Shown here piece after piece: positions 1-6,117 of a stretch of 6,683 bases of DNA. The DNA is from Methylococcaceae bacterium NSM2-1. Its GTDB lineage: Bacteria > Pseudomonadota > Gammaproteobacteria > Methylococcales > Methylomonadaceae. How positions within the stretch are numbered: position 1 is the first letter of the stretch; the number at the start of each line of letters is the position of its first letter. A program made the position numbers and the translations under genes. The notes under the pieces are model-generated. The model had not been told where the DNA came from. It did not search any database and saw only the letters and a list, made by a program, of their open reading frames with translations. Where the stretch lies: positions 1 to 6,683 of the forward strand of contig NQJI01000077.1 of assembly GCA_002256705.1 (NCBI GenBank), written 5' to 3'.

Positions 1-1
1 T

Positions 2-73
2 GACAACAACCCGGTGGCGGACTTCGGCTGGAATGACATGACAGTCATTGAGTTTGGTAGTCAATGGAAGTAA
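2..73 (+). CDS. C-terminal end of an upstream gene, possibly an outer-membrane beta-barrel protein
   Basis: An open frame enters from the left edge and ends at TAA 71-73, giving 23 residues that finish in VIEFGSQWK. The other two forward frames have early stops, and codon use here looks like normal coding sequence. The last residues alternate hydrophobic and polar (I, F, S, W against V, E, G, Q), as in a terminal transmembrane beta-strand of an outer-membrane protein. However, the final residue is Lys rather than the usual Phe or Trp, so this is only a suggestion. The family cannot be named from so short a piece. No gene follows closely, so this is probably the end of its transcription unit. 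Confidence 0.5.
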   Translation, partial: DNNPVADFGWNDMTVIEFGSQWK

Positions 74-84
74 AACGAGGACTG

Positions 85-107
85 GCCATGGTGTGGCGGT
101 TTCTTTT
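85..107 (+). terminator. Weak candidate terminator after the left-edge gene
   Basis: A 4-bp stem (GCCA 85-88 with TGGC 94-97) with a 5-nt loop is followed by GG and then TTTCTTTT at 100-107. It lies 11 nt after the stop codon of the left-edge gene, where a terminator would be expected. The stem is short and the T-run is interrupted, so it may be chance. Confidence 0.2.
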
Positions 108-180
108 ACGGCGCGTAACCTATTCCTGACTCAGAGGTACTATTCAATATTCTGGCGCCGGGGGTGTGCAATAGTGACAT

Positions 181-210
181 TTGACAACTGGATTCAGCCG
201 CACCTTAAGT
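181..210 (+). promoter_or_regulatory. Weak candidate sigma-70 promoter upstream of the response regulator
   Basis: TTGACA (181-186) equals the -35 consensus. After 18 nt comes TTAAGT (205-210), which agrees with TATAAT at only three positions. If real, it would give a leader of more than 270 nt before the regulator gene at 497, which is long. This is a consensus match by eye only. Confidence 0.18.
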
Positions 211-434
211 GATAAAGACGATCTGAACCTTGTTTTCATGCATTCACCGAGCAAGACAGTCAGCAGCCGAACCCTTTAAGTCCGCGCCAAACTATTGATC
301 TGGAAATATATAAGCGCTCGTTTCGGCTAGCCTGGCCACAACGATTATCAAGTCTGCCGAGACTTAGCAGCTGATTTAGAAAAGTGATTTTTTATCTACC
401 GAGAGGACTTATTAAAACCAATTAAAATCTAAAG

Positions 435-472
435 GGTCATGATCAATCGAGCCTGACCATTCTTCTTTTTTT
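435..472 (+). repeat. Inverted repeat plus T-rich tract just upstream of the regulator gene
   Basis: GGTCA (435-439) is mirrored by TGACC (454-458) across a 14-nt loop. It is followed directly by a T-rich run (460-472, including seven Ts). The loop also contains the palindrome TGATCA (440-445). The arrangement could be a weak terminator or attenuator, or a dyad operator in front of the gene starting at 497. The stem is only 5 bp, so chance is quite possible. Confidence 0.25.
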
Positions 473-496
473 CAAAACATTGGACGATTTAATCAT

Positions 497-1417
497 ATGA
501 AAACAATAGATAATATTGCAGTATTTGATAATGACAAATGTTTTTTAGCCATGTTGAAAGGATACTGTTATGCAAACAATATTGCGATAACAGAGGCCGA
601 CTTCAATATGGATGGAATCAATGAAGTAGAAAAACTACAACCGGATTTAGTCATCGTTCCACTCGATTTGCTAAGTACCGCAAATAAGACCCTTGAAACA
701 GCTTTATTAAGGCGGGTGGTTGCAAGCGGCCAGGTAAAAATCTGTGGTTTAAATAAAAACCCAACCGGCATTATTTCAGACGGGTTGTCAGGGTGGCTCG
801 ATATAATCATAAATAATCCGTTCGATATAGGCGAGATTGGCGGCTATCTTAAAAAAACTTTTTTATGGAACAGTTATTTGACAGAGGAAAGAAGGCACAG
901 GGAAAGGCGTTCTTTTACAGACAGAAGACGTGTCGAATTCAATAGCGATGGTGACGATGAATATAAAGGAAGCAGAAATCCGGGTTATCAGCATGAGGAT
1001 GGAAATCCGGGATTTAAAGATTTCCAAATTGATCATCGCAACAAGTGTGTGTTTTTAAAAGGACATAAAGTCGATCTGACACCCAAGGAATTTGAGCTGG
1101 TTGAGCTGCTGTCAACAGATGTTGATCGTATTTTTATGACTGATGAAATCATAAATCATCTTTGGCCTGAAAATAACCGAGCAACAAAATCGGATCTTTA
1201 TCAATACATGCACTTATTAAGAAAAAAAATAGAAATAGACGCTAATAACCCGCAATGGATTATGACCGTCAAAGGGTTTGGATACAAGCTGAATGTAGAT
1301 AACTCTGAAGCAATGCATAGGCTGTCCGGCGTAAACGATCCTGGCCGGTTAACGACAATTACCCCGTTCTGTCGAAAATATCCAAAAAGCGTAAAACCCA
1401 CACTTATCTGCGGATAA
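497..1417 (+). CDS. Atypical (pseudo-receiver) OmpR/PhoB-family response regulator
   Basis: This is a 306-residue DNA-binding regulator, presumed cytoplasmic. Residues 5-120 look like a receiver domain: an acidic first strand (AVFDND, 8-13), a third strand PDLVIVPLDLL (49-59) and an NNPFDIGEI segment (106-114). At the usual phospho-acceptor position there is Pro55 instead of Asp, and the conserved Lys before Pro-Phe is Asn107, so normal Asp phosphorylation looks unlikely. A linker (131-145) is packed with Arg (ERRHRERRSFTDRRR). Residues about 175-267 form a clear OmpR/PhoB winged helix: LTPKEFELVELL (194-205), a recognition-helix region DLYQYMHLLRKKIE (233-246) and a wing WIMTVKGFGYKL (254-265). 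About 37 residues follow the wHTH, which is more than usual. ATG 497 is the start that includes the first receiver strand; the ribosome site before it is weak. No histidine kinase gene is adjacent. The targets are unknown. Confidence 0.85.
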   Translation: MKTIDNIAVFDNDKCFLAMLKGYCYANNIAITEADFNMDGINEVEKLQPDLVIVPLDLLSTANKTLETALLRRVVASGQVKICGLNKNPTGIISDGLSGWLDIIINNPFDIGEIGGYLKKTFLWNSYLTEERRHRERRSFTDRRRVEFNSDGDDEYKGSRNPGYQHEDGNPGFKDFQIDHRNKCVFLKGHKVDLTPKEFELVELLSTDVDRIFMTDEIINHLWPENNRATKSDLYQYMHLLRKKIEIDANNPQWIMTVKGFGYKLNVDNSEAMHRLSGVNDPGRLTTITPFCRKYPKSVKPTLICG

Positions 1418-1450
1418 AACTATCCTGCTAGCGCCATAAACTGCTTATAA

Positions 1451-1768
1451 ATCGGTATGTTTTCATTGTTGTTCTGCTTTTCCCTTGCAGCCATAAGAGA
1501 GACGGGGGGCGAAGTGGTGGTATTCATCAATAAGATTTCACAGATACTGTTCAGCATCGTGGAAACTATTATAAAGTTGGCTCCTATTGGAGCCTCTAGT
1601 GACGTTTACCATCGGCAAATACGGTGTTACGTCCCTGGTGCCGCTGGCGAGTTTAATGGGGTGCTTTTATCTCACTTGTTTGCTGTTTATTTTTGTGGCA
1701 TTGGGAGTCATCGCCAGATTTACAGGTTTTAGTATCATCAAATTTATCGTTTATATTAAGGAATTGAT
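1451..1768 (+). pseudogene. dctA: Fragment of a DctA-type C4-dicarboxylate:cation symporter gene (SDF family)
   Basis: Two forward frames together encode a middle piece of a sodium/proton:dicarboxylate symporter. The first frame (from about 1457) gives FSLLFCFSLA, then [20 protein letters not shown] plus IGA. The second (from about 1590) gives [28 protein letters not shown] and [13 protein letters not shown]. These match the family order around the APIGAFGAMAFTIGKYG motif. About five bases are missing between APIGA and FTIG (near 1594-1603), which shifts the frame. The 5' part of the gene is absent: an in-frame TAA (1448-1450) lies just before the fragment, and no symporter residues were seen upstream. 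The 3' part is cut off after YIKE, exactly where the transposase remnant begins. An intact protein of this family has about 430 residues, so roughly a quarter remains. It cannot make a working transporter. Confidence 0.85.
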
Positions 1769-2735
1769 GTTACGCAGCCCATAATTTCCGCAACTCTTCA
1801 TAAGCTCTCTGGTTCGCTTTGATGAACGGCTTAGTCCTTAGCGCAAAATGATTGGCCTTGTGTTTTATCTTCGGACACTCCAGCTTGAACACCGCATAGA
1901 TCGACATGAAGATGTGGTTGTTCTGGGTAGTGATCGTGCGGGTTGGTGACTTTGCCAATCCCGCGTTGGATTTTAATGATTTATGGAACTCCTCGACTTT
2001 CCACCGTTTTTGGTAGATCGTGGCGACTTGTCCGCCGTCGCACGCCAAATCGCTGCATACCAAATTCAATGGGCCGATGCTGCCGTCTTTGTTTGTAAAG
2101 ACCCTGCGGACGAAAAGCACTTCCTGCTGAAAGCCTTTCAACCAACCGCGCACCGCCTGCTGATCTGCCAATTCCAACTGACTGATCCGTACAAAGCGTC
2201 CTTCTTTCTTGTCTTCTTCTGTTAAAGCCACCAAGCGGTTGTCTTTTAGGGCGCTGATGAAATGCTTGCGTTTTCTTCAGGATGAACTCAAAGTTCTCCT
2301 TGCTGGCAAACCAACTATCCGTCAAGACATAGCGAAACCTGATAGCATTCGCCACACTGATCGCTATCATCCCCCGTATCAGCTCATTTTTGGTGACCTC
2401 ACTGGCTCGCTTAACCTTGTGAGTCTTCACATCACTGAACGGGTGGGGCTTACGCACCACTTCAAAGGCGACGGGGATTGACACCTCATCACTATAGTAT
2501 AGGGCGTTCAGCAAGTTGATACCCTTGACCGAACGCCCTTTGCAGTGATCAAAAGCCAGCACATGATTTCATTCTCATCCGCCCAGGCCTTCTCCTGGAT
2601 GGTGTCGTCAAATATCAGACAACGATTTTCCTGTTCTATCTGGCGTACTGTCGCTTTAACTTGACCCCAAAGGTCTTTGGAGGTAAATGCTTTCGATGAC
2701 AGAAAACGCGTCATCTGGTCATGACTTATATCCCC
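1766..2735 (-). mobile_element. Truncated IS element of the IS4/IS701-like superfamily
   Basis: This stretch is the body of an insertion sequence: a broken transposase gene that abuts the dctA fragment on the left and a group II intron 5' end on the right. The left boundary is placed where symporter homology stops (about 1765) and the transposase stop codon begins (1770-1772), leaving almost no non-coding end. The right end, including the start of the transposase and its inverted repeat, is gone. No terminal inverted-repeat pair or target duplication can be shown, so the exact ends are uncertain. Confidence 0.7.
1770..2735 (-). pseudogene. DDE transposase, two frameshifts and missing N-terminus
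   Basis: Read on the minus strand in three frames, this gives one transposase. Frame one has GDISHDQMTRFLSSKAFTSK up to LIFDDTIQEKAWADENEIMC. Frame two has DHCKGRSVKGINLLNALYYS up to RYVLTDSWFASKENFEFILK. Frame three has HFISALKDNRLVALTEEDKK up to [10 protein letters not shown] and a TAA stop. The first break is a one-base loss near 2551-2555 (in the expected CWxxDHCKG). The second is a one-base gain (or two-base loss) near 2264-2275. The DDE residues are still visible: Asp in FDDT, Asp in LTDSWF and Glu in KRWKVEEF. The IS4-type Y-x2-R-x3-E-x6-K motif is complete in YQKRWKVEEFHKSLK. The N-terminal segment that family members have before GDISHD is missing at the point where the intron sequence starts. 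The two unrelated frame breaks make it inactive. Confidence 0.88.
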
Positions 2736-2915
2736 GTGCGACAAGCAAAGCTTGTCATTTCTTGCAAGGTGAAAGTCCTTGCCTGGAATTCAAGGGAATG
2801 AATTCATAAGGCCTAACCAGCCAGCAGTATCGAGTGTTGCGCCTCCGGCGGAACGTTGTCAACGGTTACGACTGTAGCATACGTGAACAAAGGTCAGGTT
2901 GATCAAATGGGGTGT
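2736..2915 (+). mobile_element. 5' fragment of a bacterial group II intron (domain I), inserted in the IS transposase
   Basis: At 2736 the transposase reading ends abruptly and GTGCGAC begins, the conserved 5' start of group II introns (GUGYG). A dense set of nested helices follows. GACAAGC/GCTTGTC (2740-2756) encloses AAA. GCAAGG (2764-2769) pairs with CCTTGC (2777-2782). GAATTC (2786-2791) pairs with GAATTC (2800-2805). CCTAACC (2812-2818) pairs with GGTCAGG (2892-2898) around an inner branch: CAGT..CG (2825-2832) with CGACTG (2869-2874), GTTGCGCC (2836-2843) with GGCGGAAC (2847-2854), and CGTTGTCAACG (2854-2864). This layout and wording fit the start of domain I. The remaining domains, the intron-encoded reverse transcriptase and the 3' end (domains V and VI) are missing. 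Composition turns AT-rich after about 2910, which I take as the truncation point. The intron lies antisense to the transposase, and this fragment cannot splice or move. Confidence 0.72.
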
Positions 2916-2977
2916 TTAGGATTTGTATATGTTTTAAAATTTGACGTGAGTTTTTTCGAAGCATTTTGATATCAATA
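2916..2977. other. Short AT-rich junction between the intron fragment and the exporter operon
   Basis: About 60 nt with no coding potential and no recognisable symporter, transposase or intron sequence. It contains runs such as gttttaaaatttgacg (2931-2946) and a six-T run (2951-2956). It is the 3' flank of the minus-strand exporter operon, yet I see no strong GC-rich hairpin followed by a T-run in the direction of transcription. The original downstream region of that operon may have been replaced when the mobile elements were deleted. Confidence 0.4.
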
Positions 2978-2980
2978 TCA
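2967..2980. repeat. Perfect 14-nt palindrome at the end of the last permease gene
   Basis: TGATAT-CA-ATATCA is an AT-only arm pair with a 2-nt centre. It includes the minus-strand TGA stop (2978-2980) of the permease. It is too AT-rich and short-looped for a good terminator, so it may be chance. Confidence 0.3.
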
Positions 2981-4177
2981 CTCAGTGCGCAACGCTTCCA
3001 AGGGCTCCAGGCGAGCCGCTTTCATTGCCGGCGCAACACCGGCAACTATGCCAATGAGCAATGAAACCAAAAAGGCCATAATGACGTATGCCCAGGCCAT
3101 TTGCACTGGCAAGGCTGGCAGCGCTGCATCAAGAATTTGAACAATGGACATGCCCAATAACACGCCGCAAATCCCGCCGGCCGAGCTCAGCGCCAGTGCC
3201 TCGCATAAAAACAGCTGAAAAATGGTTCGTCGTTCAGCGCCTAAAGCGCGCAGTAAACCGATTTCGGAAATTCTTTCGGAAACGGCAATAGTCATTATAG
3301 TCAGTATACCGACCGACCCGACCAATAAGGAAACACCTCCCAAAGCAGCTACTGCCAGGGTCAGAATATTCAAAATGGAGTCCATCTTTTCCAGCATTTG
3401 ATTCTGTGTGACAAGGGTGAAATCTTCCGTGCCATGCCGGGAAATTAATAGCCTTTTAATGGCTTTTTGTACTGTTGTAACAGAAGCACTGCCCTTATAC
3501 AGTAAATCTATTTCCATCAGGCTTTCCCGATCGAACAGTTCCAATGCTTTAGATGCCGGAATGTAGAGGGTGTCATCCATATCAAAGCCCAGCAACTGGC
3601 CTTTTTTTTCCATCACACCAATAACACGATATCTGTCACTACCGATCCGAATACGCTTACCTAGCGGGCTATGAGCGCCAAACAATTCACTTGCCAGTTT
3701 GTTACCCAAAACCGCAAAGGCACGCGGATTACCCTGCTCTCCGGCAGGTAAAAAACGACCGCTGATGGTTTTAATTTTCCAAACTTCTGGCACTGCAGCC
3801 CCAACGCCTAAAACAGTAGTCCGTCGTTGTTTGTTTTCGGCTTCAATACGCGCATTGCCCTGCACTACCGGCACAACCGCTATAATATTTTCAAGCTTAC
3901 CCAAACTGACTGCATCAGCTAAACCCAAGGGCCGCACTGTGCTTATCGTTGCGCCTGATAAACCAAAAGTGCTTTTTTTACCGGGGGTAATGCTCACCAG
4001 ATTAGTGCCGAACTGGGTGAATTCAGCCAGTACAAAAATATGGATACCGCGCCCTATCGAGGTCAAAATAACCAGGGCAGCGATGCCGATAATCAGCCCC
4101 AGAGCCGTCAAGGATGAACGCAGCTTTTGGCTGGTAACTGTCCGGAATGACAATAAAATTAAATCGGGAGCGCGCAT
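2978..4177 (-). CDS. MacB/FtsX-type ABC transporter permease B
   Basis: This 399-residue inner-membrane permease is the last gene of the exporter operon. Layout: a short cytoplasmic start, TM1 at about 21-43, a large periplasmic domain (about 44-268) of the MacB_PCD type with FGAHSPLGKRIRIG (166-179) and RYRVIGV (182-188), then three TMs at about 269-297, 319-345 and 361-383. The conserved cytoplasmic FtsX segment ERISEIGLLRALGAERR (301-317), which contacts the ATPase, sits between TM2 and TM3. The C-terminus APAMKAARLEPLEALR is typical of the family. Length is normal for a permease without a fused ATPase; true MacB is a fused protein of about 650 residues. The ATG lies 2 nt after the stop of the upstream permease, with only a weak ribosome site, so translation is probably coupled. 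It probably pairs with permease A as a heterodimer. The substrate is unknown. Confidence 0.93.
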   Translation of the reverse strand: MRAPDLILLSFRTVTSQKLRSSLTALGLIIGIAALVILTSIGRGIHIFVLAEFTQFGTNLVSITPGKKSTFGLSGATISTVRPLGLADAVSLGKLENIIAVVPVVQGNARIEAENKQRRTTVLGVGAAVPEVWKIKTISGRFLPAGEQGNPRAFAVLGNKLASELFGAHSPLGKRIRIGSDRYRVIGVMEKKGQLLGFDMDDTLYIPASKALELFDRESLMEIDLLYKGSASVTTVQKAIKRLLISRHGTEDFTLVTQNQMLEKMDSILNILTLAVAALGGVSLLVGSVGILTIMTIAVSERISEIGLLRALGAERRTIFQLFLCEALALSSAGGICGVLLGMSIVQILDAALPALPVQMAWAYVIMAFLVSLLIGIVAGVAPAMKAARLEPLEALRTE

Positions 4178-4179
4178 GC

Positions 4180-5385
4180 TTATCTTTTGCTCAATGCCGC
4201 AACCGGATCAAGTTGAGCCGCTTTTCTGGCCGGTAATACGCCAAACACCAAGCCTGTAAACAATGAAACACCCAATGCTGCAAGCAGTGCCCAACCCGGC
4301 GATTGAATTGGGAAATCGGGGTAAACGGCCTCCAATGTGGCAATGGTAACTTGTCCCAATAATACTCCCAACAATGCACCTGCCAGCGATAACATCGCCG
4401 CTTCTGTTAAAAACAGCCAGTGCAATTGGCGCTTGGTTGCGCCCAATGCTTTTAGTAAACCGACTTCAGCGGTGCGTTGGGTGACGCTGACTAACATGAC
4501 ATTCATGACCAGAACACCGGCGACAACGAGACTGATGCCGGCAATGCTAACTACGGTCAACGTCAAAGCCGTTAAAATTTTGTCAAAAGTACTGACCACA
4601 CTATCCTGAGTGATGATGGTGATGTCATCTTCACCTTCATGGCGGGCTTTTATGATACTTTTTATTTCATCAATGGCCTTATACATCGACTCTTTTGATT
4701 TGGTTTCTATCAAAATCCGGAATAACGAATGGGTATCAAATAAAGCCTGTGCGGAAGCGACCGGAATAATCACCATTTCATCAAAATCGACACCGATAGA
4801 CTGCCCTTCCGACGCCAATACCCCGACCACCCGAAAACGCCTGTCATTGATCCGCAGCCACTGCCCAAGAGCCGGTTGATCAACAAATAGCTCCTCGCGT
4901 ATAGTTTGGCCTATCACACAAACCGGCATGGCTTTATCGACATCCATTTCGGGTAGAAAGCTGCCTTGTGCCATCGTCAAATGGCGCACTCGTCTTAACG
5001 CATGAGTCGAACCAAATATGTTGGTTTCCCGCTCCAGGCCCTGTGCTGAAACCGGCGCAGAACCGATAGTCAGCGGGGCAATAGCGGCAATATGATGACT
5101 ACGGAAGAGTGCATCGGCATCATCCAGTGTTAAATCCCGGGGAGTTTCACCAAACAGCGGTGGATGTCCGCCTGTGGTTTCGCTACGCCCCGGCAATACA
5201 ATAACCAGATGCGTCCCCAGCGCTTCAAACTCATTGACGATATAACTGCGTGCGCTTTCTCCCAGGGCTGTTAACACGGTGACGGACGCCACGCCTATGC
5301 TCATTGCCAGAATTATCAGCGCTGCACGTAAGCGCTGAGCTCTGATTGCACCGTATGCCTGGGTTAAAGTGTCTTTAATGAACAT
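4180..5385 (-). CDS. MacB/FtsX-type ABC transporter permease A
   Basis: This 401-residue inner-membrane permease has the same architecture as the next gene but is clearly divergent from it. TM1 is at about 21-43, preceded by the family's basic stretch IRAQRLRAAL (14-23). A periplasmic MacB_PCD domain follows (about 44-268; ALGQWLRINDRRFRVVGVLA, 172-191). TM2 to TM4 lie at about 271-300, 324-350 and 363-386. The FtsX coupling segment TQRTAEVGLLKALGATKRQ is at 302-320, and the C-terminal motif GVLPARKAAQLDPVAAL at 382-398. The ATG at 5385 is supported by an AGGTG ribosome site 7 nt upstream. A 69-nt gap separates it from the ATPase gene, while permease B follows after 2 nt. It is expected to form one half of the membrane channel or mechanotransmission unit with permease B. 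The exported compound cannot be inferred. Confidence 0.93.
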   Translation of the reverse strand: MFIKDTLTQAYGAIRAQRLRAALIILAMSIGVASVTVLTALGESARSYIVNEFEALGTHLVIVLPGRSETTGGHPPLFGETPRDLTLDDADALFRSHHIAAIAPLTIGSAPVSAQGLERETNIFGSTHALRRVRHLTMAQGSFLPEMDVDKAMPVCVIGQTIREELFVDQPALGQWLRINDRRFRVVGVLASEGQSIGVDFDEMVIIPVASAQALFDTHSLFRILIETKSKESMYKAIDEIKSIIKARHEGEDDITIITQDSVVSTFDKILTALTLTVVSIAGISLVVAGVLVMNVMLVSVTQRTAEVGLLKALGATKRQLHWLFLTEAAMLSLAGALLGVLLGQVTIATLEAVYPDFPIQSPGWALLAALGVSLFTGLVFGVLPARKAAQLDPVAALSKR

Positions 5386-5392
5386 AATCTTA

Positions 5393-5397
5393 CACCT
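5393..5397 (-). promoter_or_regulatory. Ribosome binding site of permease A
   Basis: AGGTG on the minus strand, 7 nt before ATG 5385, is the clearest Shine-Dalgarno site in the operon. It supports that start codon. It also suggests that permease A begins translation independently after the 69-nt gap, unlike the tightly coupled neighbouring genes. Confidence 0.6.
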
Positions 5398-5454
5398 GGA
5401 TCAGCTGCCTTGAATCCCAAACTCCATTTCGTAAATCCAGCCAGAAAAATAGGG

Positions 5455-6117
5455 TCATTTTGCTATCTGCCCGTCAACGATGCGAATTTTCCGTAGTGCC
5501 CGATTACCCACAGTCTGATCGTGGGTAATGATCATCAGGGTTACACCCTGCTGATTGAGACCTTCAAGCAATTCGATAATTTCCATGCCGGATTTGCTAT
5601 CAAGATTGCCGGTAGGCTCGTCTGCCAGTAATATTTCCGGCTGCATGATCATGGCCCGGGCAATGGCAACACGTTGAAGTTGGCCGCCGGAAAGCTGATC
5701 AGGCCTGTGGCTGGCTCGATCTTGCAGATTTACGGACGCCAGTGCCTGCGCGACTCTTTGTTTGCGCTCTTTCACTTCTATGCCGGCCAGAATCATCGGC
5801 ATTTCGATATTTTCTGCCGCTGTCAAACGTGGAATTACATGAAAAAACTGAAACACAAAGCCGATATTTTCACGGCGGACTTTGGCGAGTTCATCATCAG
5901 TACGCTGCGTAACATCCAGCTTATTCAACAGATAACGGCCTGATGACGGTTTATCAAGCAAGGCAATAACATTCAACAAGGTCGATTTTCCTGAACCTGA
6001 CGGCCCCATGACCGAAACATATTCACCTTTGTTAATAGCGATGGTAATGTCATTCAATGCATGGACTGATTGTTCGCCCACTTGAAAATAGCGGTGTATA
6101 TTTTCCAGCTGAATCAT
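5455..6117 (-). CDS. ABC transporter ATP-binding protein (MacB/LolD type)
   Basis: This 220-residue cytoplasmic ATPase powers the two downstream permeases. All core motifs are intact: Walker A GPSGSGKST (38-46), Q-loop Gln90 in FVFQFF, signature LSGGQ (142-146) followed by QRVAIARA, Walker B ILLADE (162-167) with the D-loop NLDS, and the switch His199 in IITHD. The pattern GFVFQFF followed by LTAAENIEMPM is typical of the LolD/MacB/FtsE-like exporter branch, as is the short length without an extra domain. Its ATG overlaps the stop of the adaptor gene by 4 nt (ATGA), showing that the two are co-transcribed and probably translationally coupled. The ribosome site is weak, in line with coupling. 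LolD itself is less likely, because the neighbours are an adaptor and two MacB-type permeases rather than LolC/LolE. Confidence 0.95.
   Translation of the reverse strand: MIQLENIHRYFQVGEQSVHALNDITIAINKGEYVSVMGPSGSGKSTLLNVIALLDKPSSGRYLLNKLDVTQRTDDELAKVRRENIGFVFQFFHVIPRLTAAENIEMPMILAGIEVKERKQRVAQALASVNLQDRASHRPDQLSGGQLQRVAIARAMIMQPEILLADEPTGNLDSKSGMEIIELLEGLNQQGVTLMIITHDQTVGNRALRKIRIVDGQIAK

Larger units (their letters stand above)
74..496. other. 423-nt intergenic region with no supported gene
   Basis: I found no convincing coding sequence here. The left half is mixed in composition. From about 360 on it becomes AT-rich, as expected in front of the gene at 497. TTGACA at 181-186 is a perfect -35 match, but the best -10 at a suitable distance (TTAAGT, 205-210, 18-nt spacer) matches poorly. 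An AT-rich stretch, aaatatataag (304-314), is another possible -10 with no good -35. No tRNA, riboswitch or CRISPR pattern was seen. Confidence 0.5.

Noticed and set aside
1201..1401. A 66-codon minus-strand open frame
   Set aside because: It is the complement of the winged-helix coding region of the response regulator and has no motif of its own.
1983..2481. Two + strand open frames of 80-90 codons within the IS remnant
   Set aside because: They are antisense to the transposase, whose family signature and catalytic residues are read on the minus strand.
2264..2555. Programmed ribosomal frameshifting in the transposase
   Set aside because: Two breaks in one gene, in the middle of the catalytic domain and without a slippery heptamer plus downstream structure, fit decay (or sequencing error) better than programming.
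2740..2782. Two adjacent hairpins considered as a bidirectional terminator or as an IS terminal inverted repeat
   Set aside because: Neither is followed by a T-run, and no partner repeat exists at the other IS end. Together with the preceding GTGCG and the helices further downstream they fit group II intron domain I better.
3699..4259. A 186-codon open frame on the + strand
   Set aside because: It lies antisense to the two permease genes, which have clear family motifs and membrane segments. Its protein has no recognisable domain.
4337..4879. Two back-to-back + strand open frames of about 90 codons
   Set aside because: Both are antisense to permease A, show low-complexity Thr/Ser/Met-rich translations and have no supporting ribosome site or homology.
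5455..6117. LolD of a LolCDE lipoprotein exporter
   Set aside because: The motifs alone would allow it, but the gene is coupled to a periplasmic adaptor and to two MacB_PCD-type permeases, which points to a MacAB-like efflux system.
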